Source: Spirodela intermedia
Lineage: Eukaryota; Streptophyta; Magnoliopsida; Alismatales; Araceae
Assembly: GCA_902729315.2 (NCBI GenBank)
Contig: LR746268.1
Coordinates: forward strand, 7,609,501 to 7,673,500
Length of the DNA stretch: 64,000 nt
Direction: 5' to 3'
Shown: positions 40,801-53,076 of the stretch, piece by piece
Layout of the letters: every line of letters begins with the position of its first letter
Numbering within the stretch: position 1 is the stretch's first letter
Notes under the pieces: generated by a model
Databases searched by the model: none
Told to the model about the DNA's origin: nothing
What the model saw: only the letters and a program-made list of their open reading frames with translations
Made by a program: the position numbers and the translations under genes

Positions 40801-43800
40801 TATTTTGTGAAATTCATCAATTTTTTAAATGTTTAAACTTTTTCTGAAGTAATTTGGCGTTTTCTTATTTGTTCCTTGTTAGCTAATCTGTACTGTCACA
40901 CCCGCTTCTAGCAACAGCGAGGAAACACACAACACATTAAAGTTTGCTTTCCGTAGCAAACATGTTGAAATTAAAGCTTTTCAAAATAAGGTATCCTTCT
41001 TATACCTGTGAAAATATTTTTGTTTAGTTGGTTCAGACAGACATTCTCTAACCGTCTTCTTCTTTAGATTATGGATGAGAAGTCACTGATTAAGAAGTAT
41101 CAAAAGGAAATCACTAGCTTAAAGCAGGAACTTCAACAGTTAAAGCGTGGGATGATGGAGAATCCATTTTTAATAGCAAATAATCAAGAAGATCTTCTCA
41201 ATCTGAAGCTACAGGTGTGTTTCCATCGAGTCAATTTTGCTCTTCAAACGAGTCACTCATTAAACACAATCATCAGAATTTTTTGCAGGTATAGTTTTGC
41301 TGTTGCTATCCGTTATGTTGAGTGTGCCTCAAATACATCTGCAGGCTAAAAACGAAGATCTGATTTAATATACGTTTTGGGAAAGGTTGATTTGGGAAGT
41401 TATGGGGGGTGTGTGGTCGTCAGGGTTACTCATGCAACCCATCATCGAGTCACAATACTGTACAGAACTGTTGAACTCCCAGTTAGGGATGTTCTTGGAT
41501 GGGAAAATGACTTAGAAGCACCTATACAATTCTGTATCAGAGAGATTCTTCTAGAATGGAGTCCATGGACCTTGAGGTTGAGGACAGGATCAATTCTTCC
41601 TTTGTGCTTTTGCTTATTTCAATAGTAGAGTAATTTTGTCTGCTACTGCGGATGCTGGAGGTGGGTATCTGAACTACATAAAATCATTCGTGTCACTTCC
41701 CTTCCTCTCCTGTTTCTTTTGTTTTGTCCCTCATGATTAGTTCTGTGTCCCATCTGGGATCCATCCACAAATTCTTACAGTAGGCATCTTTCTGATACAT
41801 ATCCTTCTTAAACGAAGTGGACTACTTAATGTAGTGGATGGGCCATAACTACAAAACTGGGACAACTTGTTGCCCTTCTATTAAATAACGTGTTTGTAAC
41901 TGATAAATTTGACCCAAGTTGAAATGGTTAAACTGAAGAAATATTTTTTTACCCTTTTGAGAAAATATTATCGATAAGAATTTGTGTATTCATAGTGATG
42001 AACTGCTAGTTGTGTACGTGGGAAAAATTATGTTTGAATGTTAAGAAGCTTTCTCAGTCGTTCACACCCTCTTTTATTGTCCAGTATGAATGGGCAATAT
42101 ACTCCCAGTGCAAGTTATGACTAAGGTCTTTTATAAATAATTTCCTTTTGTTTTGTATCTTTTTTAATACAAAGCTCGAGGCTGGTCAAGTCAAGTTGCA
42201 GTCAAGATTAGAAGAGGAGGAGCAAGCAAAAGCAGCTTTGATGGGTAGGATTCAGCGACTAACAAGGTTAATACTGGTTTCGACGAAAAGCATGATGCCG
42301 TCAAATGTATCAGAAAAGCCTACTCATAGACGAAGGCATTCTTTTGCAGAAGACGAGGTATGTTAGTTTTCACCTTTCGTTTTATGCTGCATGTGGACAA
42401 ATATCTATGATGTTTATATCAAATAATATGGCTTGATTGATTGTTTCATAGATTTTGGTTCTTTGATGAACTGACCTCATGGTTATATCTGAATATATTC
42501 TTTTAATTTTTTTCTACTGGTGCAGCTAGCATATTTGCCAGATAGAAAGCGTGAACATATTGATGAGGATGATGATGATGGTGATAGGCTTGACTTGGAG
42601 TTCTCAAGAGATGGAAGATTTGACGCCACTTGTTTAGAAGACTCCACTATATTTGATAAAAGAAATAGGAGGCGTGGTATGCTTGGCTGGCTCAAACTAC
42701 GGGTCTGTGTGTCTTCTCTCTATTTCTGTTAAGTATTGTTTCTTCTTAATACTCGTTGTCTTGTATGAGATTCAATTTGTGATTCTAACTTCATATCTTG
42801 GAAGGTTTATAATATGGTATCCAAGCATTTTCCTGGTGAGCATGTTAAAGCAATTTTATAATGTCTTATAAACAATTTTTATTTTATTTTATCAGGTGTA
42901 ATATTCATTTACCTTTCGTTCCAAATTGCTAATAATGTTCCCTTTTGGTGATGCATTCAAGTGTAGGTGTCCTATCAATCACGCTAGGTTAAGAAAATTG
43001 TCTATGAACATGCTAGACGGACACTAAGACAAACACCCGACTAGAAGACGATAATACTCATCCCATTGGAAAATGTTGCCCAAAATTTACTGCATTTATA
43101 GTTTCTTGTTGTCTTTGTGCTATTTATGTTTTTCTTGATGTCTGTTTCATGAGTTCTTAAACTTCTTGTCCTATGTTTGTTCGATTCCGTAGGTTTTAGG
43201 AAATAATCGATGATATTTCAATGATCAGTTTGCAATGTTTGGAAACAGAAAAGATAATCAAAAAGAGGAAAATGATGTAAGGAGTCTTATGCTTCTCTAC
43301 ATAGTTGCACCATAAGAAAACCATTAAGCATTGGGAGTGCCTTGCAGTCCTTTGAAGCTGATGAAATTACACAAGCCTTTCCTTAGTCTTCTTTAATACG
43401 CTGTGATTATCATACAATACTTGTCCTTATCAGACATCTTATCATCGTAACTTTTTAAACGATGGTAGATACGTTTTGAAGAACTTGCCTGGTTCGAATC
43501 TTTTGTTCGAGTAAATATCATGCCGACGAAGTTCTTTGATGCAGAGACCTGATCATATATCTGGACTATCTGCTGTGACCGACAATGAAAGCTCAGGAAG
43601 TGGGTCCCCATCTTGCTCAAATTCATCGCAACAAAAGCTCTCTTTATCTGACTTCAAGGATGGGCGAAGAAAATCAATAAGTAAGAAGTGTGATGATCCT
43701 TCAGTTGTTGACTTCATTCCAGAAAGAACACAGGCAGGTGATCTATTCTATGCAACAACCAGAGGACGTCGTCCACCGCCGGTAAGGGATTTCAGAAACA

Positions 43801-46800
43801 TAAACTTATACCCTGTACGGTTCATACAACAAAACTACACTCCATTTATATAACACAAACAAGTTTCACGTTACTTTCTGTTGCCTCTTTCCTGAGTATT
43901 CGTGGGAGTGTGGTTAATCTTGTCTGCATTAGTTTTTAGTTAAGATCTTTGCAGTTGGAGTCAGAGCCTTTATACCAGGGGAAAGCTGAGATATATGCCT
44001 CCAGCCTTGTAATGAATGTATCTCACCATCTTTAGCTCCTCACTAGTTGCATATGACTTTGCATGCCATTCCTTTTGATGATTCTCGTCAATGGGCGATA
44101 AATAGAATACCAACGACCCTGTAGTGTGCTGATGTGCTTTCCCGTTGAAGTCTATGTTGGTTTCTGAGAACCTTATCATGCATTTGTCCTAGTGAAGGGA
44201 GGGATCGTGCTTAATATTTGACTCCTTTATATTTGAAAGTCACGATTCATACCTGCTAGATACTCTGCCGTATGTTCGTATCTTTGAATTAGTTTTTATT
44301 GGCGTCTGTTTGGTTATGCCAATGCGTGATTGAGATAGTCTAGTGAAATTCTTAATTTATCGGTGAGTTTACTCAGGTCTAATATACAGCTATGGTTCTG
44401 ACGATCATACTCTTCTCACTTTCACAAATGATCTTGATTTGGCGACATGTTCTTCGTATTCATAAACTGCTATAGAACTCTATACATTTAAGACTCGCGT
44501 ATCTATGTATACAGACGGGTACAACTATTACAGATCAAATGGATCTGATGCAAGAGCAGGTCAAAATGTTAGCTGGAGAGGTAGCACTTTGTACCAGCTC
44601 TTTGAAACGGTTGTCAGAGCAAGCAGTGAAGAATCCCGAGGATTCTCAGATTCAGGTATGGCATTAACTTTAACATTCTGTCATCTGGGTTCACTGTGTC
44701 ATTTACTCAATATGGAATACTTTCTTGGATCCCCATTAGGAACACATGCGAAAATTAAAAGACGAAATCAGAGAAAAGAAGTTGCAAATGCGTGTTCTTG
44801 AGCAGCGGATGTTTGGATCATTTGAATCTAGTCCACATTCATTAAATAATCATGAGATGTCCCAGGTAAAGATTTTGCGTGATTAGAAACAAACACGAGT
44901 GTGCCATTTAGGATCTTAATGCTCCAGTCTTGTATGTGTTGCGTTTTCTTTCCCAGGCCCTTTCAAAAATGGCGACTCAGTTGAACGAGAAGACTTTCGA
45001 ACTTGAGGTTTGATGGCTATATATATGTATTTCGGCATTCATTCATTTTTTTTTGTATATTCATCTCTAACAACTTGATATTTTAATTTCCTGTGATTCC
45101 TACTGAAGATCATGTCAGCCGACAATAGAATTCTACAAGATCAGTTACAGATGAAGGTGATTCATTACTATAAATTTGAATTTCCTCTTGTTTTACGGCC
45201 GAATGCGTATCTTACAGTATTTTTTTCAATTGAATCAGATATCTGAGAACGCAGAGATTCAAGAAACTGTTCTGATGTTAAGGCAGCAACTCAATTCACT
45301 GTTGGACAAAAGTTCTGACAATCAAAATCAGACGGCAGAGAGTGAGGTGTACAGCCTTGGGAACTTTTCTGCAGAGTCCTCTAAGGCAAACGTTGGATGG
45401 GATGAAACATCGCTTGAGGAAACAAATATGGATGAAAACACGCCTAAGAGTACTCTGAGCTTGTCTGGTAAATTCCTACGAGAAGATTTTAGAGGGAGCA
45501 ATTGCGATACTTCTCTGAAATCTCAAGTTCTAATTCAGGTATTCTCTTTGATTAGTGTTTTTACTCTTGCTTGAAAGAGTTTTTTTTTTGTTTTGTTTTA
45601 AAACTCTTGTACCCTTGGTGTCTCTCGATTCCGGTACAGTCTTCATGCCAATTTCATGTTTTCCATTCAGGCTTCTGAGATAGAGAATCTTATGCAAGAG
45701 AAGGTTAGGCTGGCAGAAGAGAAAGATGGGCTCGAGATCCAAAGTCAAAAGCTTGCTGAAGAAGCTTCTTATGCTAAGGAATTAGCTTCAGCTGCTGCTG
45801 TTGAGCTTAGAAATTTGGCTGAGGAAGTGACAAAACTGTCGTACCAAAATGCAAAATTGACCTCCGACTTAGTGGCAGCAAAGGAAGCTGCTTCTGTCAG
45901 AATCAGTTCCCAGAGGAACGGCCTGCTCGATGCCAAGCAGGATGCATGCTTGAAGAAAAGTGATGGACACTTAGTCGAGGAGCTAGAGAAGGAGCTTCTT
46001 TCTAGATGCCAAAGGGAAGCTTCTCTGGAGGCTGCTCTGTCTGTCAGAGACAAAAGAGAAGCTGACCTCCTGAAGAGAATTGAAGAGGGAAAAAGGCGTG
46101 AAGAGAATTTAGAAAATGAGCTGGCAAATATGTGGGTGCTCATTGCGAAGCTGAACAAATCAGAAGTGAGTTCAGTCAAATCTTTATACAATGGGGATGT
46201 TAGTTCCGAGCTCCCTCCGAAATTCCTGAACGGGTTTCACTCTGGTAATCTTCGTCCTGGTACAAAGTTGAAGGAAGACAAGTTGGTGAATGGAGCTGTC
46301 GGTGTTGCGGAACCTTTAGAAGAAGTAAAAGCTGCTTATGAAAGTGAGAAAAGAAAGAGGAAGGAACTGGAAGGTGTTTTGTCTAGACTGAAGGTACGCT
46401 GAAACGGTTTACCCTCGTAGAACAGAAGTGTATTATATTTACTTTATTTCGTTTCACATGACGATGTTTTCCTTTTATTCTCCCACTTTTGGTACATTTA
46501 CTTTCACATCTCGACACCATTTGAATCCACGAACCCATCACTTTATTTTATGCTCTGTTTCCTTCGGGTTTAGCAACAGGGTTTGGTCGTATGTTGCCGA
46601 TTTCCAGCTTATAATGCTTTCCTTGATTGGTTTTGAATTCAAATTTCATATACTCAGAGCGAAGATCTCGCTGGATTAGACGTTGCCATGCTTGAAGAAC
46701 TGCAGAGTTTTCACGTGGAGGCCTTGTCAAAAATCTGCCAAGAAAAGGTGACCACCCTTTCCTTATTAGCTCTGTCCTCCTACCATGTCTCAGATCCTGT

Positions 46801-47216
46801 TATATTACCTGGCTGGGTCTCTTCCTTGCTGTGATTTTGGCTTCATCTTTGCTTTTTCTCTTCATATTGCTCTCTTCTCCTCGTTCAGAGGACAATTTCA
46901 GAACCAAATAGTTTTCCGAGGGCTATTATTATATTGGCTGGTCTTTGGGTTTGGGTGTTGCTTAGAGTCGGATTAATCATATGCCATTGTCTGTCATCCC
47001 CGAGGCACTCTGCGTGAGGTTACTTGTTTATGGCTTGTCAATCCAGCTGTGTTGCCTTCCGATCTCTATTAGGGTTCCTCCGGCTGTTTTCCCTTTCCAA
47101 CCTCTGGGAAACGCTGAGAATTTAGAAAAAATCCTCGTTCCTTTTTATTTGGAGTGGCATTCTGATCGGTGAACCTTCTACATCGTCATGTGCAGGTGAC
47201 TAAACGCGCTGTATAG
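31836..47216 (+). CDS. Kinesin-7 motor protein (KIN-7, CENP-E-like; MKRP-type), complete, about 1,173 aa
   Basis: A microtubule plus-end motor of the plant-expanded kinesin-7 family. 25 exons: 31836-32164, 32265-32362, 35035-35124, 35338-35390, 36381-36446, 36522-36575, 36773-36832, 37508-37586, 37881-37948, 39533-39595, 39673-39777, 40650-40754, 40883-40990, 41068-41214, 42175-42357, 42526-42702, 43545-43781, 44515-44655, 44740-44865, 44957-45007, 45109-45156, 45239-45538, 45671-46393, 46658-46747, 47196-47216. The N-terminus is Ser/Pro/Arg-rich with three RPTTP repeats, possibly an organelle-targeting extension. Motor: [11 protein letters not shown]-loop [12 protein letters not shown] (about 179-190), [21 protein letters not shown] (290-294), DLAGSE (324-329), [31 protein letters not shown] neck coiled coil ([15 protein letters not shown]) and long coiled coils ([35 protein letters not shown]) follow. 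No C-terminal RING finger is visible. Exon 10 encodes an acidic loop (DNDEDDD). The last exon is 21 nt. Confidence 0.92.
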
Positions 47217-47563
47217 TTAACGTCCACCCTCTCTCTCTCTCTCTCTCTCGCTCTGCTGCATAGGTCGGGCCGGGCGCACTGTACAGAGCCTGTGGAGAAG
47301 AAATGCTTGAGGTTGAGATGAGATTCTCTCTCCCTCATTTTTGCCTCACGTCCGCAAATCCTCGTTATAAAATCAGAGACGCCTCAGACTGTATTCACGC
47401 TATTGAAGAGAGCTGGGTGTGATGTATTATTTGATTCATACAGTGTGCACCTTATTCCCTGACATCGAGCTCGCTCAATAATCGGGTGCGAAGACACCGC
47501 CGCTCAACAGCCCTGGCCAGATGAAGCCCCCGCACCGTCAGTGAACAGCTGCTGCGCCGCGGG
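47217..47563. other. Convergent 3' ends of kinesin and aspartic protease
   Basis: Only about 347 bp separates the two stop codons, so the 3'UTRs of the opposing genes probably abut or overlap. A CT run lies at about 47228-47249. Confidence 0.6.
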
Positions 47564-49553
47564 TTAGGAACTGCCTACGAACATCAGGGGACCCATCAGT
47601 TTTTCTATCAGAGAGGGGTCGTCAGACTTGGGGAGCCTGTTGCAGTCGGCGCGCGCCCACCCGATCCTCTGCCGGTCGTTGTCGTAGACCATGACCATGT
47701 CCAGCATCGAGATATCTGCCAGGAAGAGCACCCCTCCCCCAGTCAGAAGACTCAGTCGCCTTCGATCTGTGAGTTCTCTCCTTGCTTCCTCTTCTCCTTA
47801 CCTCCGATGAGGTTGAAGTCCCGCAGCCCGACTTGGGTCCCGTTGAGGACGCCCAGACACACGTTGCCGCGCTTCTGAAAAGTAGCCCACCGTCGGAGTG
47901 TAAACCAGTATGCTTTACCCCTTTTAGCCGTGGTACTAGTGGCTCACCGTGAGGATGAGATAGCCCTCTGGGGGTATCTCCAGCTGCGCTGCCCTCGTGA
48001 AGCCGAGGGCCACCGGCTTGAAGAACTTCCTCACCTCGGCGAGAGATCTGAACGGCTTCGCCCCCCGCCAGCACAGCGGCAGCGTGCCGTCATCACTCGC
48101 CTCCTCCAGCGGCGACCCCGCCAGATCCGCCTTCAACTGCCCATCACGCCGTCTCAGAAAAGGGAGAAAAGGAGGGAAAAAAAAAAGGGTGAGGGAGGTT
48201 ATGAGGTACCATGCGGAGGAGGGCCTCGTATGGCCGGGAGGAGAAGTACGTGTAGGAGCTCCCGCTGTCGAAGATCACCTGGAAGCTCTTCCCGACGAGG
48301 CGCCCGCCGAAGAAGAGATCCGCAGGGCCCGGCGAGTAGTGCCCGGTGGCGCGGCGGGACATAGAAGTCCATGTGACGCCGGAGTGGGGGACGAGGTCGC
48401 CGCCGAAGAAGAGGAACCCGCCGCCCTTCCTGCTCAGGCAATGCCCCATCACATTCTGCGTAAGCCCCTGCTCCCGGAGCTGCGACATGACGCTGGACCG
48501 ACCGCCGCCGAGCCCCAGCACCCCGTCCGTGAGGGAGCTCTTGCCGTGCAGGTGCTGGTCGTAGCCGCACCTGAAGAAAAAGGTCTTCCGGCGCCTGTGG
48601 TTAAATGAAACTACAAGTTCAAGGAGAGCTTGTGTGGTGGTTTCTGTCTGTACCCGAAGGCGAGGTGGGGGCGGAGGAGGGAGCCGTTGACGAAGCGGAT
48701 GGAGAAGGCGTCGCGAATGAGCACCCCCCGTGAGGATCCGTGGTCGGCGTATTCTACCTCGTAGTCGCACTGATCTTTCGGGGACTTGCAGCCACTTCTC
48801 CATCCCTCGCCGTGGGCGGCGTCTGCGGCGGCGGCCGGGAGGGAGTTGCAGATGGGATTCCCGCAGGGGACCAGCTTGTCCTTGGTCGGCTTGTACAATG
48901 GGTGAGGTCCCTGCCCCAACCAAGCATACGACAAATGGGTATTTCCTTCCAAAGGAGAATCTGACGATGGTGGAAACAGATCAAGAAAAATGTGCCAATT
49001 ATAGCGAATGTCGAATGATTTTTTTGTATGCCTTGGAGCAGCTGATGCAGGGGGCGTCGCACTGGAGCCAGGTGAGGTCGCTGCCGGTGTCCACGTCGAG
49101 GAAGTAGGGCTTCGGTGGATTCCCGATGCTGAGGGAGACGAAGTAGAGCCTGCGCTCCGGGCAGCAAGAAAATTCGAGAGGATTGGAAATTAATCGGGAA
49201 GTACTTCTACATCTACCCCGATTGGTGAAAGGATAGATGGGAAAGACATCGAGCGAGATCAGAGACAGATCGGGAAGGCGCGGACGCCGGCGAGGAAACT
49301 AAGCGAGAACCGAGTATCTTGTTGATTCCTCTCACCCGTCAGGGTAGACGTTCCCGGAGAGGGGGAGGACCGCAGAGGAGCTCCGCCCGACGCCGATGGC
49401 CAGTAGCTCCGACCACGGCGACGATGGGAGCCACCAGTCCTGCCGCTGCGCGTCTAACGCGGCGGAGCAGCATGGCAGCGTGGAGGAGAAGCAAGCCGCG
49501 ACCAGGAGCAGGAGCAGGAGAAGGCCCATCCGATCCTCCAAAGCCGTCGTCAT
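47564..49553 (-). CDS. Aspartic protease, nucellin/Asp1-like (pepsin family A1), complete, 455 aa
   Basis: A secreted or vacuolar-route plant aspartyl endopeptidase related to nucellin and rice Asp1. There are seven exons on the minus strand: 49553-49336, 49149-49032, 48910-48654, 48570-48210, 48136-47948, 47874-47802 and 47715-47564. The ATG at 49551-49553 gives MTTALEDRMG followed by a hydrophobic signal peptide (LLLLLLLVAACFSS). Catalytic Asp 93 is in FLDVDTGSDLTWLQCDAPC and Asp 299 in IFDSGSSYTYF. Family blocks include GNVYPDGLYFVSLSIGNPPK, HPLYKPTKDKLVPC, CDYEVEYADHGSSRGVL, TDGVLGLGGGRSSVMSQL, GNVCLGVLNGT, ISMLDMVMVYDNDRQRIGWA and the Cys of ADCNRLPK. The plant-specific saposin-like insert is absent, as expected for atypical/nucellin-like types. 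Intron 2 (48911-49031) has no usable GT donor; an AAG|GC donor keeps phase 0. The gene is convergent with the kinesin. Confidence 0.93.
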
Positions 49554-50136
49554 CGTCCTCGTCTCCTCCTCCCCGTGGCGGTGGGACGAGGAGGAAGGAG
49601 GAAGGTGCGAGCGAGGTTTCAACAGGCGGCGCGTCGACGAGAGCCGGGTTTTTATCGCCGGGGCGGGGAGGTGACAGACGGAGCTTCCAGAGTCGCCTCG
49701 CTGTGGGGACCCGCTTCCAGAGTCACACCCACGCCTTCGCCCGGACCTTCCCAAGGCCATTCCTTGAACTAGAACCTGCCCCGCCCCTACGCGCGTCAGA
49801 GAGAGAGAGAGAGAGAGAGTTGGGCGCTATCAAATAGATGCTCGGTCAAGGACTAGTTCCAAACAGGGCTTTATCGACCGCTATCACTAAGCCAGGAGGA
49901 ATTAGCCCGATTCAATCCGATCGAGCCTGGCCTACGAGCAGCCCAGCTCTATTGGGCCCATATGGGCCGACCAAAGATGGGCTCGGAGGCCGACACTCGT
50001 GGGCTATGGGAACATCAATTGGGCTCGTGAATGGTGGGCCCCTTCGCTACTGTTAGAACGGTTAGCTGGCCTCATGATGAGAGCAGAACTGTGCACGTAT
50101 GAGCTTGACGAGGAAGGAGGAGGCAGGCGAGGAAGA
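49554..50136. other. Intergenic: protease upstream region and J-protein 3' flank
   Basis: GC-rich leader region of the protease gene, then a GA microsatellite at about 49798-49819, then the 3' flank of the J-protein gene. Overlapping frames on both strands are by-products of high GC. No gene was seen. Confidence 0.5.
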
Positions 50137-51356
50137 TCAGGAGCGGTCCTTGAAGAGATTTCTGATCCCCGATCTCTGGTCCTCGGTCAGATTCTTGGGG
50201 AAGACGATGTGGAATTTGATCTTCAGGTCCCCCCGGAGGCGATGATCCTTGGCTAGCGGCATCCCCTGGCCACGGATCACCTTCTCGTAGTCGGGGTGGA
50301 TGATCTCGTCCTGGAACGAGCAGCTCATCTTGTCACCGCCGAGCAGGCGGAAGGAGAAGGTCCACCCGGTGAGGGCGTTCACCAGCGGCACCTCCACCTT
50401 CAGCACCAGGTCGTTGCCCACGCGCTTGAACACGGGGTGCTCCTTCTCCGACACCACGTAGACGACGTCGCCGGCGAGGGCGCCCGGCCGCTCGTCCCCC
50501 ATGTTCTCGAAGGTCACTTTGGTTCCTTTCTTCCACCCCGGCTTCACTCTCACCGTCTGCACCTCCTCCTTCTTGATGATTTTCCTGCAAGTAGGGCATT
50601 AACCGGAGGGATTGGATTAGATCCGGCGATGTCGGACTGATGTGCTAGCTTCCTGGATGTGCTTCCCGATATCACCATAAAAAAAACAAAAACCAGGGAG
50701 CTAAATCCATCCATCTCATCTTCTTCCTCTGCTCGAACCAGTGGCTAAATCCGGAGCAGAAATGAGCAAAATAATGGCCGCCACAGGAAGGGGGGTGTCG
50801 GGTGTACCCTGTGCTCTTGTCGAGGACCTCCCTGGTGAACCTGATCTCCTTCCTGCAGCCCTTGCAGAGCTCCTCCAGCGTGCACTCCAGCTTCCGCTCT
50901 ACCGCCGCCGCCTTCCTCGTCGTCGTCGCCGCCGCCGCGGAGTCGGCCGCCCTGGCGAAGTACCGGTGGTGCCCATCGCTGTTGGCCCTCCTGGGGACGG
51001 GGTGGTGGTCGGGGCTATGCTTGGGAGACGTCCACCTCTCCCGGTGCCTGCCGGAGCCCTCCCCGTCGGCGCTGTGGTAGACGCCGAACATGCTCCTGTA
51101 CTCCTTGTCACTGAGCGCCTGCATAAGAAGAACGAAGATCAGCCAGGCGGAGGAGGAAGAAGAAGAAGAAGAAGAAGAGAACCTCGTAGGCTTCGGTGAT
51201 GGCTTTGAACTTGGCCTCGGCTTCCTTCTTGGAGGAGGGGGGGTTCTTGTCGGGGTGCCATCGCCGGACGAGGGCCTTGTAGGCCTTGCGGATGGCCTCC
51301 GGGGAGGAGTCCTTGGGGATGTTCAGGACGCCATAGAAGTCGACGGAGTCTCCCAT
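50137..51356 (-). CDS. Class B (type II) DnaJ/Hsp40 co-chaperone, complete, 310 aa
   Basis: J-proteins stimulate Hsp70 ATPase and deliver clients; a cytosolic or nuclear location is likely, since no transit peptide or membrane segment is visible. There are three exons on the minus strand: 51356-51183, 51118-50808 and 50584-50137. The start [16 protein letters not shown] has a good context (GCCATGG). The J-domain covers about 5-70 with HPD at residues 34-36 in [10 protein letters not shown]. The usual Gly/Phe linker is replaced by a His/Arg/Ser/Ala-rich stretch (about 75-125). There are no CxxCxGxG zinc repeats, hence class B. The C-terminal beta domains show [68 protein letters not shown] and [16 protein letters not shown]. 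There is no CaaX box. Intron 1 is only 64 bp. GC content is high. Confidence 0.93.
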
Positions 51357-51697
51357 GGCGGGATTTGGCAAGATGAAGGGAGCGACCAGTCGGATCCCCC
51401 GCTGCCTGCCGCAGTTGCCGCCGGATTTGCTAATAATAAGCGGAGCCGCGGCTGGCGAGTTTCTTCCCCTGTAAAAATAGGAAGCTCTCCTTCAGTTGCA
51501 GGGGCAAAGGAGCGGATGGGAGGTGGGGTGGAGGTTGGCGCCGAGACGAGTGAGGAAGAAACGCTTTGTTGCTCAGACGAACTGCAGAGAGAGAGAGAGA
51601 GAGAATTCCGACAGCTGCGGGGGAGGGTTACGAAGCTGATTCGCACCGAGATAAATGCCCCGGAACCCGCTCCCTCACCCACGAACAGCCACCTGCC

Positions 51698-51741
<44 letters not shown>

Positions 51742-52964
51742 ATTCCGCCGCTATCTTTCACAAATGCCACGGAAACATGGATTAATCAATGAGCTAATCT
51801 TCTCGTCATCGTCGCCCAAGATCCTCGCTATGAATCGGGAAGCAAGTGACCTTGCTCTCTCCATCCGTCACCGTCCTCCCTCTCTCTCTCTCACTGAGTG
51901 CGACGCCGCCGCCAGGGCTCCGTGGTCCTCGCCGGGTCCCGCCCCTGCCCCGGCAATCCTGTTTAGAGTGGGTTCTTGCCCTCAGACACTGACGACGGCT
52001 GCAGTGGATCGCATCACCCCACTCTCTCTCTCTCTCTCTCTCTCTACATTACATGCGTCTCAAGAATTTTGACAAACAGATGGAGATGGGTAGAGAGAGA
52101 GAGAGAGGAAGTCAAGTGGGTGGGATGTCGCTTTAGCCGACAAAGGGGAGGAGACAGCAATCTCAGCCGAAGGACGGACTGGAGAGCTCACCTAACGAGC
52201 TGAGTTAACAGACTGCATTCGATGCGCTGACTTCTTCACATTGTCGCCATCGCAGTGTTACCGATCTTGAACGGTTGGATTGCGCTGATACTATTGTCAA
52301 CGGGGGTTGCAGCCAATCATAATCAAGGATTAAAACTTCTTACCCCAATTAGGCGACGATTAGGGGATGTCATTACCCTACTGAGAATGGAAAATAAGGA
52401 AGGCTGGGGGGACCGTCTCACGTGGGAACGTGGCGAGTTCGAAGTGCCGCCAGCTCAGGGAGGCTTTGGAGCGCATGACCTCCGGTCTGAGGAGAGCTGT
52501 ACTCTTTCGGCGGCAGTGTCTGGGGAATTAATTAATTAATAAATAGCCGTCGGTTCTTAGTGCCGACCCAAGTGGTTAATCACCCACTCTTCCCTAATCA
52601 TAGTAACTAACGTTGGGGGTCAAAGTCAAACCTTAAGACATCAAAATGTTCTAGCGGGAGCCCTCGCTCAGTGCCCCCCCCCCCTCCCCAATCAGGAGGA
52701 TTTTAGTAAATCGTCCACGTCACAAATTTCCTTATTAAAAGGGAAAAATGAGCGACGTCACCTCAATCTCCAGTCTACCGCCGAGCGACGTCACCGGTTG
52801 TCTTCGCGGCGGTTTGTCGATCAAATCCGCCAGCCGCCGCCGAGGACTTGACCTCGCGTCGGTAGGTGCCCTTCCCACGTAGACCACCTGCCCATGTAGG
52901 GTATTCTCATACACCAACTACGACACTGAAATCCTCGTGCATGCACAGTCTGCACGGTTCAATG

Positions 52965-53000
<36 letters not shown>

Positions 53001-53076
53001 CGTAGACGTCGATGAGAGAATCTCCGTGTATTAACGTCGCCGGTGAGCCGAGACAGACTGAGTTCTGCCCGTCAGA

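Noticed and set aside
50741-51199. 152-codon plus-strand frame, Arg/Leu/Pro-rich
   Set aside because: Antisense shadow of J-protein exon 2, created by its high GC content.
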